64,000 nt of DNA, from NCBI GenBank assembly GCA_038496675.1, contig CM076654.1, positions 11,569,297 to 11,633,296 of the forward strand, written 5' to 3'. The translations under genes were made by a program, and so were the position numbers. The notes under the pieces were generated by a model. That model saw only the letters and a program-made list of their open reading frames with translations. It made no database searches and was not told the DNA's origin. Shown one piece after another: positions 62,120-64,000 of the stretch. The stretch comes from Rachycentron canadum (lineage: Eukaryota > Chordata > Actinopteri > Carangiformes > Rachycentridae). Each line of letters opens with the position of its first letter. Positions within the stretch are counted from its first letter, which is position 1.

Positions 62120-64000
62120 CTGCAAGCAATGAACAGAGAGGTGAGGTGAGACCAACAAGAAAAATGAAACAATACATAATGTGAATTGAGGTGTGAAACC
62201 AGTTATTTTTTTAAAAACATGACATTGGAAAAGCAAAGCAAACTCAGAAGTAAAATAAAAACAGAACTTTTAGTCAAAATGTGGTAATGCAGTTCAGAGT
62301 GAAGTATAAAACAGTGTTTAAAATGCACATACAGGATGTGAACAGTTATTAAGTATAAGTAACTCTTGATTTGTGCACCTCTTAATATATATGACTATGT
62401 GACACAAAATCACTTTACCGTAATAGAATCAAATTATTGAAATACACTCATTTTTTTTTTCTTGCCAAGAGTAAAATAAGCTTTTTTTTTTTTTTTTTTT
62501 TTACAGCTTTAACTTCGGTCTTTATCTTAGATATACATCAAATGCATATTTAAGACCCTTTGCCATGGGTCCTGTTTTAAAAACAAGTCACCCAGGAACA
62601 TTAAAAGTCAGCTGTTCACAGTATTTAACCAGTTCACAGGGCTACATCTCTTACATCTACAAGATTTTAGGTTGTAAATCTGTCACTGTTGTACATATTG
62701 AGGCATGTGCCTCAAGAGAACAGCAAAACAGGTCTAATATTAATTGACCTGCTTTGCACTTAGCATACATACATGAAAGTGGTATTAAACTATTCCTTTG
62801 AGCACTTACACCAACTTAGAAGTGCACGTGTCAAGAGTTGACTGGACATAAAGACATCATGCTCTGTTTGAGCCCCAGTAACATAGAATAAAGATGAAGC
62901 TGAGAAACTGATGGACTTTTAGTAACCACCTTACTCTGGCCAAGCACAACAAGGCTTGTTCAAGCTGCACACTGATAAATATAGCCTTAAGTCTTTTCTG
63001 TCTCTCCCTCAACTAATCCCTCATTCATTCCTTACAGGCAGGTTGTGTCACCATGACTACCAATGATCTGATCTCAGAGCTGCCTGTAGAATTACTTTGC
63101 TGTACGGTTTTGGAGGTAAAGCTCATAAAGTCCTTCAAGGTTTCTTAAATATTCTTAAACACACTGAATATTTGTGTTTTGTAATCTGCTGATTAAATGC
63201 ACTTAAAAACGCAAGAACAACCTGAATAATCCAAAAGGGGAATTCCAGTTGTACATTATCCGTTAATAGTTCATGTTAACAGACTGAGCTTAGAAGTTTC
63301 TTCATGCGAGACACTGCTAAAATTAACTGTATGTTAAAGAAAATGACAAGTGGTGCATCAATTTGCATCAAGTCCAAATGCGAATATTGAAATCTCAATA
63401 ACACAAGAGTTTCCCTTGTGCGCAAACTGCTGTGAGATTTGTTTACTCAAAAGCAGGATTTGATTATTCCTGCGTCAACAGATGCAGTCCTGCCAGTGAA
63501 GAATGAACTCATTCAGGTTGAAGTAGGGGGTGAGTCTGAATGAGGGAGGCAGTGTTCGAGAGCCCAGACTCAGTGGTTCTGAACCATGGCTGAATAACTT
63601 CCAAAAAGCTGTTCACCTCAATGTACTCGGGAGCTTTTTAGCCCTGGTCTTCTGCTTTAGATTCTCGGTGTTGCTTTGAGGTTACTTGGCATATTGGTAC
63701 AACAAATACCTAAACTATACAGTAGTACATGAAGCACAAACTAGTTTTTGTTGTATACTTGTTTCCAACAAGAAATTGCACAATACTTTATTTTATTATC
63801 TATTTCTTTTCACCTCCTCAGTTTCCTTTGTGAACTGGTCAACATTAATGCACACTCAAAAAAGTGTTTTCAATGGGCATGTAGACTGCTTGAGTCTAGT
63901 TTATTTTGTCACCTTCTCCATATGAACACACCACATACTCAAACCCTGCTTAAAATGAGTATGGATTTAAAGTCTAAACCACAAGTAAAACATAAAATTC
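62120..64000. other. Right-edge trim36 intron (minus) with possible plus-strand exon
   Basis: I searched the minus strand for a RING finger exon (CPAC..HPLILPC..CHKC) and found none, so that exon must be beyond 64000. The only gene-like signal is the plus-strand candidate at 63038-63115. Confidence 0.6.
63038..63115 (+). CDS. Possible first coding exon of an unidentified plus-strand gene with F-box-like start
   Basis: A long pyrimidine tract ends in CATTCCTTACAG. Fifteen bases of leader follow, then an ATG in good context (GTCACCATGA at 63053). The 21 codons MTTNDLISELPVELLCCTVL plus E run directly into a GTAAAG donor at 63116. The LPxELL spacing resembles the first helix of an F-box, but 21 residues are too few to name a family. 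It would lie on the opposite strand within the trim36 5' region, and no following exon is recognisable before base 64000. A chance combination of acceptor, ATG and donor is quite possible. Confidence 0.3.

Noticed and set aside
1..64000. CRISPR arrays, insertion sequences, operons or phage elements
   Set aside because: The window is spliced vertebrate DNA. The only regular arrays are simple microsatellites without spacers.

Overview
The window is a vertebrate nuclear chromosome segment, almost certainly from a ray-finned (percomorph-type) fish. Two multi-exon genes can be reconstructed from peptide similarity and matching splice phases. Their introns are short for vertebrate orthologues. The intron DNA is AT-rich, full of (TG)n, (GATA)n and poly(A) tracts, and carries several dispersed repeats that I know from percomorph genomes. 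There are no bacterial operons, CRISPR arrays, rRNAs or convincing tRNAs.

Left part (1 to about 40 kb, minus strand): ccser1 (coiled-coil serine-rich protein 1, formerly FAM190A). Six coding exons are visible at 33107-34096, 31974-32391, 29617-29801, 21644-21734, 19146-19251 and 1890-2064. Together they encode 655 residues from the initiator Met. The C-terminal exons lie beyond the left edge. A CpG island at about 39.36-39.97 kb with CRE-like sites and a good minus-strand splice donor at 39712 is the likely promoter and 5' non-coding exon.

Middle (about 40-44 kb): a short intergenic stretch with a possible decayed Tc1/mariner transposase fragment, followed by the probable 3' UTR of the next gene.

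Right part (44 to 62+ kb, minus strand): trim36, a TRIM E3 ubiquitin ligase. Eleven exons can be phased. They encode the B-boxes, coiled coil, COS region, fibronectin type III domain and B30.2/SPRY domain. A candidate phase-symmetric microexon lies at 62.06-62.12 kb. The RING exon(s) are off the right edge. One intron uses a GC-AG donor.

The two genes are in tandem on the same strand: trim36 ends about 4 kb upstream of the ccser1 CpG island. Nothing indicates that they act in one pathway, although both families have been linked to microtubules or cell division. On the plus strand, a possible first coding exon with an F-box-like start at 63038-63115 is weak evidence for another gene running off the right edge. 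I found no clearly novel system. The items most worth checking are the GC-AG intron, the trim36 microexon, the possible antisense exon, a conserved DSGxxS motif in TRIM36, and the promoter architecture of ccser1.
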